Positions 8,775 to 17,120 of a stretch of 58,157 bases of DNA are shown one piece after another. Source of the stretch: an uncultured Duganella sp. GTDB lineage: Bacteria; Pseudomonadota; Gammaproteobacteria; Burkholderiales; Burkholderiaceae. A program made the position numbers and the translations under genes. Under the pieces are notes generated by a model. The model made no database searches and had not been told where the DNA came from. It was given only the letters and a program-made list of their open reading frames with translations. The stretch covers positions 1-58,157 of the forward strand of contig CAMLSG010000006.1 of assembly GCA_946482635.1 (NCBI GenBank), given 5' to 3'. How positions within the stretch are numbered: position 1 is the first letter of the stretch; each line of letters begins with the position of its first letter.

Positions 8775-9485
8775 CTATACCAGGCGCCCACCACCGTCAA
8801 CGTGCAATACCTCCCCATTGACGTAAGCGTTGGTCATCAAGAAAAGGATGGCGGCGCCGATTTCTTCCGCCCGTCCCACACGTCCGACGGGAAGGCGTTC
8901 CGCGACCTGCTGAAGGAATGCTTTGCAGTTTTCGCCCAGGACGTCGAATAGCGGCGTATCGGTGAAGCCCGGCGCGACTACGTTGACGCGAATCGGTTTC
9001 AGCTCCTGTGCGAGTGCGCCGGCGAGCGCCTCGACGCCGCGAACGGCGGCCGAAATCACGGCAACGCCGTCGCCGCCTGGGCGATCCGACAATTGCCCGC
9101 CCATCAAGGTGATGGAGCCTCCTTCCGCAAACAAAGGCAAGGCTGCCCTGATCGCATACAACGGACCGGCGATCCGCTCGTCCAGCGCGCGCAGCAAGGC
9201 ATCCGGATCGGTGTCGGCAATCCTGCCGGCATTGAAGGTGCCGGAAGTGACCACCAGGTGATCCACGCGCTCCATGCCGGCAAATACCTGCTCGACGGCT
9301 GCCCGGTCCGTAATGTCTGCAGCAACGACCCGTGCGCCTCCCAGCAAGCCTGCAGCCCGGTTCAGTTTTTCATGGCTTCGGCCGACCAGGGTAAGCCTGG
9401 CGCCCAGGCTCTTGGCCTGGCTGGCGGCGGCGAGACCGATCCCGCTGCTGCCGCCAAAGATCACGACATGTTGATTGGCGAGCAT
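8775..9485 (-). CDS. SDR-family protein lacking the usual catalytic Tyr-Lys pair
   Basis: The start at 9485 is set by GGAGG five bases upstream on this strand. The 236-residue product has a Rossmann fold with the NAD(P)-binding GGSSGIG (residues 11-17) and a C-terminal NGEVLHVDGGG typical of classical short-chain dehydrogenases. Where YxxxK should stand, the sequence reads ISAAV (about residues 144-148), so both catalytic residues appear replaced. Relatives with this change exist among annotated SDRs, but their reaction is unclear. It is divergent from a LysR gene with an operator between them, which suggests that LysR controls it. Confidence 0.85.
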   Translation of the reverse strand: MLANQHVVIFGGSSGIGLAAASQAKSLGARLTLVGRSHEKLNRAAGLLGGARVVAADITDRAAVEQVFAGMERVDHLVVTSGTFNAGRIADTDPDALLRALDERIAGPLYAIRAALPLFAEGGSITLMGGQLSDRPGGDGVAVISAAVRGVEALAGALAQELKPIRVNVVAPGFTDTPLFDVLGENCKAFLQQVAERLPVGRVGRAEEIGAAILFLMTNAYVNGEVLHVDGGGRLV

Positions 9486-9567
9486 ATTTTCCTCCGGTTG
9501 TAGTTGAGTTGCGGCGCAGTGTATGCTCTTCAAAATATCTTGGGTATGTGGGCAATTTGAATAAAGG

Positions 9568-9586
9568 TCATTCCAAAGTGGAATGA
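9568..9586. promoter_or_regulatory. Probable LysR-type operator
   Basis: TCATTCCA and TGGAATGA form a perfect 8-bp inverted repeat with a 3-base spacer (AAG). It contains the T-N11-A pattern usual for LysR regulators. It lies 8 bases before the LysR start codon and about 80 bases before the divergent SDR start, suited to autorepression and control of the SDR gene. Confidence 0.7.
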
Positions 9587-9594
9587 GGTGAGCA

Positions 9595-10500
9595 ATGGAC
9601 CAACTGAAGGGGATGCAGTTTTTTGTACGCGTCGTGGAAACTGGCAGCCTGTCTGCGGCAGCCCGCGAGGCCGGAATCACCCAGCCAACGGTCAGCAAGA
9701 CAATGTCGAACCTTGAGCGCGCTGTCGGTGCGCGCCTGCTGGAGCGCAGCACGACCAGCCTGACGGTCACGGATGCCGGAAAACGTTTCTATGAACGGAG
9801 CAAACGCGTACTGGACGCGTATGAAGAGGCACTGGCGGACGTGCATGGCGCGCAGGAGCGGCCGTCAGGCTTGCTGCGGGTAAGCGCACCAGTCGGCATT
9901 GGGGAAGCGCATCTGAGCGCGGCGGTCCAGCAATTCCTGGAGTCGCATCCGGATATCCAGATCGAGTTGATCCTGAACGACCGCATGATCGACCTGGTTG
10001 AAGAGGGCGTCGACCTTGCGGTGCGCCTTGGCGGCAACCTGCCCGGCAACCTGATCGCACGAAAAGTCGCCAGCTCACGGCGCGTGCTGCTCGCATCCCC
10101 GCAGTACCTGGAACGCTTCGGTACGCCGTCAACGCTGCAGGAACTGGCCGGGCATAATTTCGTGCGCTACGCATGGCTGCAGGGCGGTGACCGGATTGTT
10201 TTCCATCGTGGAGGACAGGCTGCGGAAATCGAGGTGCGCGGGCGTTTTCGCGTCAACAGTTCGCTGGCGGTGCGCGCATGCCTGGCGTCGGGATTCGCGC
10301 TCGGCATGGCGCCGCTCTGGCTGGTTGATGAACTGCTGCAAAGCGGACAGCTTGTCCGCATCCTGCCCGAATGGGAGGCGGCGCCCCATGAAGTTCATTT
10401 GCTTTATCCTTCCAGGCGTTTTGTGCCCGCACGCACACGCGCCCTGATCGATTTTCTTCAAGCGGCAATCCCCACCTGGGCGGGCCTTGAAAGAGTGTGA
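9595..10500 (+). CDS. LysR-family transcriptional regulator
   Basis: The 301-residue protein has the N-terminal winged helix (residues 1-60, FVRVVETGSLSAAAREAGITQPTVSKTMSNLE) and a periplasmic-binding-protein-like effector domain from about residue 90. Length is standard. It is divergent from the SDR gene, and the inverted repeat at 9568-9586 lies between them, so the SDR gene is the most likely target. The effector-domain style (SAPVGIGEAHLSAAVQQFLESHPDIQIEL) is that of the large CrgA-like group often placed beside an SDR gene. Confidence 0.93.
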   Translation: MDQLKGMQFFVRVVETGSLSAAAREAGITQPTVSKTMSNLERAVGARLLERSTTSLTVTDAGKRFYERSKRVLDAYEEALADVHGAQERPSGLLRVSAPVGIGEAHLSAAVQQFLESHPDIQIELILNDRMIDLVEEGVDLAVRLGGNLPGNLIARKVASSRRVLLASPQYLERFGTPSTLQELAGHNFVRYAWLQGGDRIVFHRGGQAAEIEVRGRFRVNSSLAVRACLASGFALGMAPLWLVDELLQSGQLVRILPEWEAAPHEVHLLYPSRRFVPARTRALIDFLQAAIPTWAGLERV

Positions 10501-10506
10501 AGGGCA

Positions 10507-11346
10507 GTGCAGAGTACGCGTATGAGACGAATGACTCCTCCAAGGCTGCACGTTTTAATGGCGAGGGACGCCGATACGGCAGTAGTGATCCGCCGCGGCC
10601 CTTCGCGCTGCACCGCCTTCGTTGGCTGGAACCGCAGCACCGACGAGTTTCGTGTCGGGCAATGGCTGAAAGGGCGAATCTACGAGCGCCGCAGCGATAT
10701 TTCCCCGGACGGCAAGCACCTGATCTACTTCGCGATGAATGGCCGCTGGCAGTCGGAAGCCAAAGGCTCCTGGACCGCGATCTCTCGCGCTCCATTCCTG
10801 ACGGCGCTTACCTTGCTGGCCAAAGGCGATTGCTGGAATGGTGGTGGCCTGTTTGTCGGCAACGACACCTATTGGCTCAATGACGGTTACGGTCACAAGG
10901 TGCTTCGCGATGAAGCTGGCATGGAGTGCTCGCCGGACTATCCCGGCGCTGCGTATTACGGTGGCGAATGCCCCGGCGTCTACTACCTGCGCTTGCAGCG
11001 CGATGGCTGGGTCATGACCGCGTACAACGCCGCGGCGCCCGATGGGGTTCGCGCCATTTTCGAGAAGCGCATCAACGATCACTGGACGCTTCACAAAATT
11101 GCGCATGCGACGATCCAGCATGGGGTGGGGCGAGGTTGTTACTACGATACTCACCAACTGGCCGGCAAGCGAGGTGCATTGTTGGAACGCGACTCCTGGG
11201 AGTGGGCCGAAGTCGACGGCGGGCGCGTGGTATGGGCCGCAAACGGATGCCTGCATGCCGGCCGGATGAAGGCGGACGGCATGCATGGGGAAAAGCTGCT
11301 GTTCGACTTTTCCACCATTCAGTTCGAGCCTGTCAAGGCTTGCTAG
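10507..11346 (+). CDS. Conserved hypothetical protein, 279 residues
   Basis: I do not recognise a named family. The product is soluble-looking, without a signal peptide, and rich in aromatic and glycine residues (SPDGKHLIYFAMNGRW, GDCWNGGGLFVGNDTYWLNDG, CPGVYYLRLQRDGW). These hint at a beta-propeller-like or repeated beta-sheet fold. Two starts are possible: GTG 10507 and ATG 10522, neither with a strong ribosome-binding site. It follows the LysR gene by 6 bases. Well-formed codon use and length support a real gene; function is unknown. Confidence 0.7.
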   Translation: MQSTRMRRMTPPRLHVLMARDADTAVVIRRGPSRCTAFVGWNRSTDEFRVGQWLKGRIYERRSDISPDGKHLIYFAMNGRWQSEAKGSWTAISRAPFLTALTLLAKGDCWNGGGLFVGNDTYWLNDGYGHKVLRDEAGMECSPDYPGAAYYGGECPGVYYLRLQRDGWVMTAYNAAAPDGVRAIFEKRINDHWTLHKIAHATIQHGVGRGCYYDTHQLAGKRGALLERDSWEWAEVDGGRVVWAANGCLHAGRMKADGMHGEKLLFDFSTIQFEPVKAC

Positions 11347-11470
11347 TATTCCTCCACCGCGGATTGCCAAAAAAGCAAACAAGTATTATGGCAGCAGGGC
11401 CAAAGTCGTGCCGTACAGCCTGCGGTGCCGCGTATAATGCAAGCGAATTTTTCAACCGGAGAATCGATCA

Positions 11471-11920
11471 ATGTCCATGCATTTCCTGCGCCGCGCCGCC
11501 GCCCTGACCGTGCTGGCCGCCGCTATCGCCATTCCTGCCCAAGCCGACAGTTTTGCTTCGTCCGCCTCGAGCGCAGGTTCCGCTTCCTCCGGTAGCATTT
11601 CCGACTCCATCGGCGGCTCGAGCAAGAGCTCCAGCGGCGACGACAAGAAAGTGGCCGCGGGCCAGTACCGTGTCATCGAAGTAGCCGAAGCAGCGGGCAA
11701 GCCAGGCGCCACCCGCCTGAAGCTGCAAGGCCAGGGCAACGAATTCTTCCTGACCCTGCCGAAAGCCGCCCTGGCTGATCGTGCACTGCCGGCCGGTGCA
11801 CTGGTCCAGGTCAGCGAGCGTCCATACGGCTACGAGTTCGCTTACGCCGATACGCGCCAGGCCTTCTTCCTGGCCCTCGACGACGCATGGCAACGCGAAC
11901 TGCGCTCGCACGCCATCTGA
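11471..11920 (+). CDS. Secreted serine-rich hypothetical protein, 149 residues
   Basis: A Sec signal peptide ends at about residue 25 (AIPAQA). Next comes a serine/glycine-rich stretch of about 30 residues, then a small domain with QYRVIEVAEAAGKPGATRLK and FFLTLPKAAL that I cannot assign. CGGAGAA lies 8 bases before the ATG. The gene overlaps the following DUF2145 gene by 34 bases, so the two are translationally linked and both exported. This points to a shared envelope role. Confidence 0.75.
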   Translation: MSMHFLRRAAALTVLAAAIAIPAQADSFASSASSAGSASSGSISDSIGGSSKSSSGDDKKVAAGQYRVIEVAEAAGKPGATRLKLQGQGNEFFLTLPKAALADRALPAGALVQVSERPYGYEFAYADTRQAFFLALDDAWQRELRSHAI

Positions 11921-12798
11921 TCGCCGCCTGCCTTGCGCTGGGCTGGAATGCCGCAGCGCAGGCGGGAGGCATGATGTTCTGCGACCGTCCGGCGAAAATG
12001 ACGGCGGCGGCGCAGGACCACGTGCTGCGTTTTGCAGCCGTGGTGAAGGATGAGCTGGAACGTTCCGGCGCCACAGCCGCCGTGGTGTCGCGCGCGGGCC
12101 TGGACCTGGCGCGTCTTGGATTGCGCTATTCGCATGCCGGTCTGGCACTGAAAGCCAGTCCGAACAGTCCATGGTCGGTGCGCCAGCTTTATTACGCTTG
12201 CGATGAAAAGCGCCCGCGCATCTTCGACCAGGGCATGGCCGGTTTCGTGCTCGGGGCGGAAGATCCTTCGCAAGGGCACCTTTCCCTGGTGCTGCTGCCG
12301 GAAGTGCAAGCCAACACGCTGCAAGCGGCTGCGCTGGATGCGCAAACTCCGCTGGCGCTGCTGGCCGGGGAATACAGCGCCAACGCATATGCCTACAGCA
12401 CGCGCTACCAGAACTGCAACCAGTGGCTGGTTGAACTGATTGCGAGCGCGTGGGGCGCACCTGCCGCGCGGCGCGAAGATGCCCAGCACTGGCTGCGTGA
12501 ACGCGGATACGAAGCGGAGCCGGTGAACGTTGGCCGCACGCTGGTGATCGCCGCACATTTCGTACCGCTGGTACATGTGCAGGACCACCCTGACGAAGAC
12601 CTGCGCGCGCAGACGATGCGCGTCAGCATGCCCTCGTCGATTGAGCATTTTGTTCAACGCGAAGCGCCGCAGGCGCACCGCATTGAGCTTTGCTATAACT
12701 CGAACCACGTCGTGATCCGGCGTGGTTGGGAACCGATGGGCGCAGGCTGCGAGGCGCAGCCTGGCGATGAGGAAATCGCCTTTGAAAACAGTAACTGA
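11887..12798 (+). CDS. DUF2145 protein, probable exported papain-like (NlpC/P60-like) enzyme
   Basis: The 303-residue protein has a signal peptide (cleavage near AAAQA, residue 26) and matches what I know of DUF2145. RYSHAGLAL places a histidine at residue 83, and YQNCNQWLVEL a cysteine at 177. His before Cys, each in these contexts, resembles the circularly permuted NlpC/P60 peptidases and amidases; I infer a His83/Cys177 active site. It starts inside the preceding secreted gene and ends 9 bases before the first GGDEF-EAL gene. The substrate is unknown; a peptidoglycan or lipid amide is possible. Confidence 0.75.
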   Translation: MATRTALARHLIAACLALGWNAAAQAGGMMFCDRPAKMTAAAQDHVLRFAAVVKDELERSGATAAVVSRAGLDLARLGLRYSHAGLALKASPNSPWSVRQLYYACDEKRPRIFDQGMAGFVLGAEDPSQGHLSLVLLPEVQANTLQAAALDAQTPLALLAGEYSANAYAYSTRYQNCNQWLVELIASAWGAPAARREDAQHWLRERGYEAEPVNVGRTLVIAAHFVPLVHVQDHPDEDLRAQTMRVSMPSSIEHFVQREAPQAHRIELCYNSNHVVIRRGWEPMGAGCEAQPGDEEIAFENSN

Positions 12799-12807
12799 CA
12801 AGGTCAT

Positions 12808-14889
12808 ATGAATACGCACATTGCTTCGCTTTACCTGATCTCCGCAGGTGCGCTGGCAATGTCCGCATTCCAGTCCGCCCTGGTCGCGCGCAACAGCTCA
12901 TATGGGCGCGCGTGCCGGGCGTTTGCGGTCATCTGCCTGACCTTTGCCTGTTTCCAGTATGCGAACGTGCAGCAACAGCTGGCGCCCGGACTGGCGGAAG
13001 CCGTTGCGGCGCACAAATGGGTGAACTTCTTTTCGTTGCTGCTGGCGCCGCAATTCTGTTACCTGGTTGCTTCGCTGGACCCAAGCCGGACCGCATTCCG
13101 CCTTACCTACGGCATTGCCTTCATATCGGCCGTGCTGGCGGTGGACAATTTCCTGATGGGTTTCGGCTATCGCTTTTCCACGTTGGAGAGCGATGCCCCC
13201 ACGGAGCTGCTGTGGGGCGGGCAAGCTTTCCTGCTATACGGCGAAACGACGGCCGCTTATGCGGTCAGCCGCTTGCTGTCGCTGGGCGCGGCGGCGTTTG
13301 CCGTCGTTTACTGCGTCCGCGTGCAACGCCAGAAAGCGCGCTTCTCCAACCGGCTGGTGTGGAGTTCCGCCGCGCTGGTGGTGGTGACGACCGCGCTGGG
13401 CGGCGCTACCGACACGGGCATGCTGCGCCTGCCGTACCTGAGCGGCTTCGGTTTCCTGTTCCTCGCCGCATCCTACCTGCTGCTGGTCAGGCGCGAAGCG
13501 ACCCAGCGCCTGACCGAGAAGGCTCGCATCAGCGCTGCACTCGAGCGCGAGCTGGAAAACCACAAGATGTCCAGCAGGCGCATCGAGCGCGCCCTGACCA
13601 ATGACGAACTGACCCGGCTGCCAAACCGCGAGGGTGCGCTGGAAAAGCTGCGCACCATGTTCGCCTGGAGCGAGTCGAGCCTGACCAGGACGGCGGTGCT
13701 CCTCCTTGACCTGGACCGGCTGGCGATCATCAACGGCACGCGCGGCTACGAGACGGGCAACCAGGTGCTGATCGAGGTCGCGCAACGCCTGCGCGAGCAT
13801 TGCGGCAAGCGCAGGCTGGTGGCAAGGCTTGGCAGCGCGCGCTTCGCGGTTGGCATTGCGGGCCATAAGACGCTGGCGGGAATCGAGCGCGAAGTGGAAG
13901 GCGTGCTGGCCGCGATCAAGGCGCCATTCTCCGTGGCGGACACCGTATTGAATATGACGTTCAGCGCCGGCGTGGCAATCTATCCGGACCACGCCAATTC
14001 GGCCGAAGACCTGCTGGCGTCGGCGGGCCTGGCGCTGCACGAGGCGCGTGACCTGGGGCCGGGCAACCTGCGGGTGTTCCATCCCTCGCTGCAGCAGTCG
14101 CTGAGCGAACGCATCGGCCTTGAGAACGAACTGAAGGAAGCACTGGAAAACGGCGAACTGTTCCTGCATTACCAGCCGCAGGTCTGCGCAGTGACCGAAC
14201 GAGTGCTGGGCATGGAGGCCCTGATTCGCTGGCAGCATCCGGAACTTGGCCTGGTGATGCCGGACAAATTCATTCCGCTGGCCGAGGCGACGGGCACGAT
14301 TGCGGCGATCGGAGCGTGGGTGATCGAAAGCGCCTGCCAGCAGTTGCAGGATTGGCGGGCGCTGGGCTTCCACGAGGTGCGGATGGCGGTCAACCTGTCG
14401 GCGCAACAGCTGTTGCTAAGCGACCTTGGCGACAATGTGCAGGCGGCTTTGCGGCGCGCCGGCCTGATGGGGGCCGACCTTGAACTCGAAATCACGGAAT
14501 CGGTCCTGATGCAGGACCCGCAGCGCTCCATCGAGAAACTGGAATCGTTGCGCGACCTGGGGGTACGCCTTTCGATCGACGACTTCGGAACCGGTTATTC
14601 CTCGCTCGGTTACCTGAAAATGTTGCCGGTGCATTCCTTCAAGCTCGATCGCAGTTTCGTGCGCGATATCGGCAGCAGCGAGAAGGATCTGGAAATCTGC
14701 GCCACCGCTGTTGGCCTGGCACGCAACCTCGGCCTTGAAATCGTGGCCGAAGGCGTGGAGGACGCGGTGCAGGCGGAACAACTGCGGCAGTTGGGCTGCA
14801 ACCTGCTGCAAGGCTATTATTTTGCGCGCCCGCTTCCGGCGCACGCGGCCACCAACTTCCTGATGGACCAGGTGGCAGCCGCGGCCTGA
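12808..14889 (+). CDS. Membrane GGDEF-EAL protein, probable c-di-GMP phosphodiesterase (copy 1)
   Basis: The 693-residue protein has about seven hydrophobic segments in residues 1-225, a short coiled linker, a GGDEF-like domain (about 265-425) and an EAL domain (about 440-685). At the GGDEF position it reads RLGSARFAVG, so cyclase activity is unlikely. The EAL domain looks complete: E470-A-L, ELEITES, SIDDFGTGYSSLGYLK, KLDRSFV and VAEGVED. It most likely degrades c-di-GMP in response to a signal sensed in the membrane; the degenerate GGDEF may bind GTP as a regulator. A paralogue of the same length follows. Confidence 0.9.
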   Translation: MNTHIASLYLISAGALAMSAFQSALVARNSSYGRACRAFAVICLTFACFQYANVQQQLAPGLAEAVAAHKWVNFFSLLLAPQFCYLVASLDPSRTAFRLTYGIAFISAVLAVDNFLMGFGYRFSTLESDAPTELLWGGQAFLLYGETTAAYAVSRLLSLGAAAFAVVYCVRVQRQKARFSNRLVWSSAALVVVTTALGGATDTGMLRLPYLSGFGFLFLAASYLLLVRREATQRLTEKARISAALERELENHKMSSRRIERALTNDELTRLPNREGALEKLRTMFAWSESSLTRTAVLLLDLDRLAIINGTRGYETGNQVLIEVAQRLREHCGKRRLVARLGSARFAVGIAGHKTLAGIEREVEGVLAAIKAPFSVADTVLNMTFSAGVAIYPDHANSAEDLLASAGLALHEARDLGPGNLRVFHPSLQQSLSERIGLENELKEALENGELFLHYQPQVCAVTERVLGMEALIRWQHPELGLVMPDKFIPLAEATGTIAAIGAWVIESACQQLQDWRALGFHEVRMAVNLSAQQLLLSDLGDNVQAALRRAGLMGADLELEITESVLMQDPQRSIEKLESLRDLGVRLSIDDFGTGYSSLGYLKMLPVHSFKLDRSFVRDIGSSEKDLEICATAVGLARNLGLEIVAEGVEDAVQAEQLRQLGCNLLQGYYFARPLPAHAATNFLMDQVAAAA

Positions 14890-14978
14890 TTGGTGCGTGT
14901 TCGCGACACTTTTCATAAACAACTCAGCAGCAGATCCTGTATAAAACCAACTCAGTGTGCGCCCGGCAATTTAGTGTT

Positions 14979-14984
14979 TATAAT
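14979..14984 (+). promoter_or_regulatory. -10 box candidate for the second GGDEF-EAL gene
   Basis: A perfect TATAAT lies in the 134-base gap between the paralogues, 40 bases before the second start codon. No convincing -35 box stands 16-18 bases upstream. It may indicate separate expression of copy 2, perhaps with an activator or an alternative sigma factor. CTGAGGACGGT before ATG 15024 provides a ribosome-binding site. Confidence 0.35.
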
Positions 14985-15023
14985 AAAATAACGTGAATTG
15001 CCAGAAAGAAAACTGAGGACGGT

Positions 15024-17102
15024 ATGGATACTCCCATTGCTTCGCTCTACCTTGTCTCCGTGGGAGCGCTAGCAATGTGTGCATTCCAGGCGGCTTTGCT
15101 GGCGCGCAGCAGCTCTTATGTGCGGGCTTGCTGGACCTTCGCGGCCATTTGCCTGACGTTCGCACTGTTCCAGCTGTTTAACGTCCGGCAGCAGCTGGCG
15201 CCCACTCTCGCCGCAGCCATTGCGGCGCATAAATGGGTTAACTTCTTCTCGCTCCTGCTGGTGCCGCAGATCTGGTACCTGCTTGCTTCGCTCGATGAGC
15301 GCAAGTGGGTGTTCCGCATTGCGTATGGTGTGGCCTGTGTGACGGCCTTGCTGGTAGTGGACAACGTCGCGGCGCCTTTGGGCTACCGCTTTTCCGAACT
15401 CAAGGCCGAAGTGCCGGTAGACCTGTGGTGGGGTGAGCGCGCCTTCCTGCTGGCCGGCGAGACGTCGCCGGCCTATGCCGTCAACCGCCTGCTGTCGCTG
15501 GGCGCGGCGGCCTATGCCTCCACCTTCTGCATTCGCGTCCGGCGCCGGCGAGCGCGCTTCTCCAATCGCCTGGTATGGATCTCGGTGGCGCTGATTATCG
15601 TCACGACCGCCCTTGGCGGCGCCAGCGATGCCGGCTGGCTGGAGCTGCCGTACCTGAGCGGCTTCGGCTTCCTGTTCCTCGCTGCGTCCTACCTGCTGCT
15701 GGTGCGGCGCGAAGCAACCCAGCGCATGAACGAAAAAGTCCGCATCAGCGCTGCGCTGGAACGCGAAGTGGAGAGCCATAAGCGCGCCAGCCTGCGCTTC
15801 GAACACGCGTTGACCAACGATGCGCTGACGCGCTTGCCGAACCGCGTGGGTGCGCTGGAAAAGCTGCATGCCATGTTCATCCAGAGCGAATCGAACCTGA
15901 CGAGGATGGGGGTGCTGCTGCTTGACCTGGACCGGCTGGCAATCATTAACGGCACGCGCGGCTACGAGGCCGGCAACCAGCTGCTGGTCGAGGTGGCGCA
16001 GCGCCTGCGGCAGCATTGCGGCGAAGGCAGCCTGGTGGCGCGCCTGGGCAGCGCGCGTTTCGTGATCGGCATGGCGGGCCACAAGACCTGGGACGGCATC
16101 GAAGGCGAGATGGAAGCGATACTGGCGGCGGTCAAGCCGCCATTCGCCATTCCGGGAACAGTATTGAACATGACGTTCAGCGCCGGGGTGGCCGTGTATC
16201 CCGACCATGCCTCGTCGGCGGAAGACTTGCTGGCATCGGCGGCGCTGGCGCTGCACCAGGCTCGCGATGCCGGGCCGGGCAACCTGCGCGTGTTCCACCC
16301 CTCGCTGCAGCAGTCGCTGAGCGAACGCATCGGGCTGGAAAACGAGTTGAAGGAGGCATTGGAAAAAGAGCAGTTCATGCTGCACTACCAGCCGCAGGTG
16401 TGCGCGGCCTCCGGGCGCATCGTGTGCATGGAAGCGCTGATCCGCTGGCAGCATCCTTCGCAGGGACTGGTGATGCCGGATAAATTCATTCCGCTGGCCG
16501 AAGCCACCGGCGCGATTGCCGTCATCGGCTCGTGGGTGATTGATGCCGCTTGCCGGCAATTGGCAAGCTGGCGTGAAAACGGTTTCACCGAGGTCCGCGT
16601 GGCAGTCAACCTGTCGGCGCAGCAGTTGCTGTTGTCCGACCTCGGCGATACCGTGCAGGCTGCCCTGCAGCGCGCCGGCCTGCAGGGCGCAGACCTCGAA
16701 CTGGAAATCACTGAATCGGTGCTGATGCAGGACCCGCAACGCTCCATCGAAAGGCTGGAGGCCTTGCGCAGCCTGGGCGTGCGCCTGTCGATCGACGATT
16801 TCGGCACCGGCTATTCTTCACTCGGCTACCTGAAACTGCTGCCGGTGCACGCCTTCAAGCTCGATCGCAGCTTTGTGCGCGATATCGGCAAGTCCGCCAA
16901 AGACCAGGAAATCTGCGCCACTGCTGTTGGCCTGGCGCGCAACCTCGGCCTCGAACTCGTGGCGGAAGGCGTTGAAGATGCGAGCCAGGCCGCGCAGTTG
17001 CGCATGCTGGGTTGCCATTACCTGCAAGGCTATTATTTCTCGCGGCCTATGGCTGCCTACGCGGCGACCGCCTTCCTTGCCAACAAAAGGAAGGTGGCGT
17101 GA
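15024..17102 (+). CDS. Membrane GGDEF-EAL protein, probable c-di-GMP phosphodiesterase (copy 2)
   Basis: The 692-residue product aligns with the preceding gene from end to end. It begins MDTPIASLYLVSVGALAM where copy 1 has MNTHIASLYLISAGALAM, and its EAL motif is also at residue 470. The GGDEF site is again degenerate (RLGSARFVIG). EAL, ELEITES, DDFGTGYSS and VAEGVED are intact. The two differ most in the membrane domain loops (after residue about 95), the likely signal-sensing part. This is a tandem duplication in which the input domain has diverged more than the output domain. It is convergent with the PLC-like gene, 18 bases away. Confidence 0.9.
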   Translation: MDTPIASLYLVSVGALAMCAFQAALLARSSSYVRACWTFAAICLTFALFQLFNVRQQLAPTLAAAIAAHKWVNFFSLLLVPQIWYLLASLDERKWVFRIAYGVACVTALLVVDNVAAPLGYRFSELKAEVPVDLWWGERAFLLAGETSPAYAVNRLLSLGAAAYASTFCIRVRRRRARFSNRLVWISVALIIVTTALGGASDAGWLELPYLSGFGFLFLAASYLLLVRREATQRMNEKVRISAALEREVESHKRASLRFEHALTNDALTRLPNRVGALEKLHAMFIQSESNLTRMGVLLLDLDRLAIINGTRGYEAGNQLLVEVAQRLRQHCGEGSLVARLGSARFVIGMAGHKTWDGIEGEMEAILAAVKPPFAIPGTVLNMTFSAGVAVYPDHASSAEDLLASAALALHQARDAGPGNLRVFHPSLQQSLSERIGLENELKEALEKEQFMLHYQPQVCAASGRIVCMEALIRWQHPSQGLVMPDKFIPLAEATGAIAVIGSWVIDAACRQLASWRENGFTEVRVAVNLSAQQLLLSDLGDTVQAALQRAGLQGADLELEITESVLMQDPQRSIERLEALRSLGVRLSIDDFGTGYSSLGYLKLLPVHAFKLDRSFVRDIGKSAKDQEICATAVGLARNLGLELVAEGVEDASQAAQLRMLGCHYLQGYYFSRPMAAYAATAFLANKRKVA

Positions 17103-17120
17103 TCCGGCTTTATCTTCCAG

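Noticed and set aside
12808..14889. Active diguanylate cyclase in the two GGDEF-EAL proteins
   Set aside because: The GGDEF signature is replaced by GSARF in both, which removes the metal- and GTP-binding residues.
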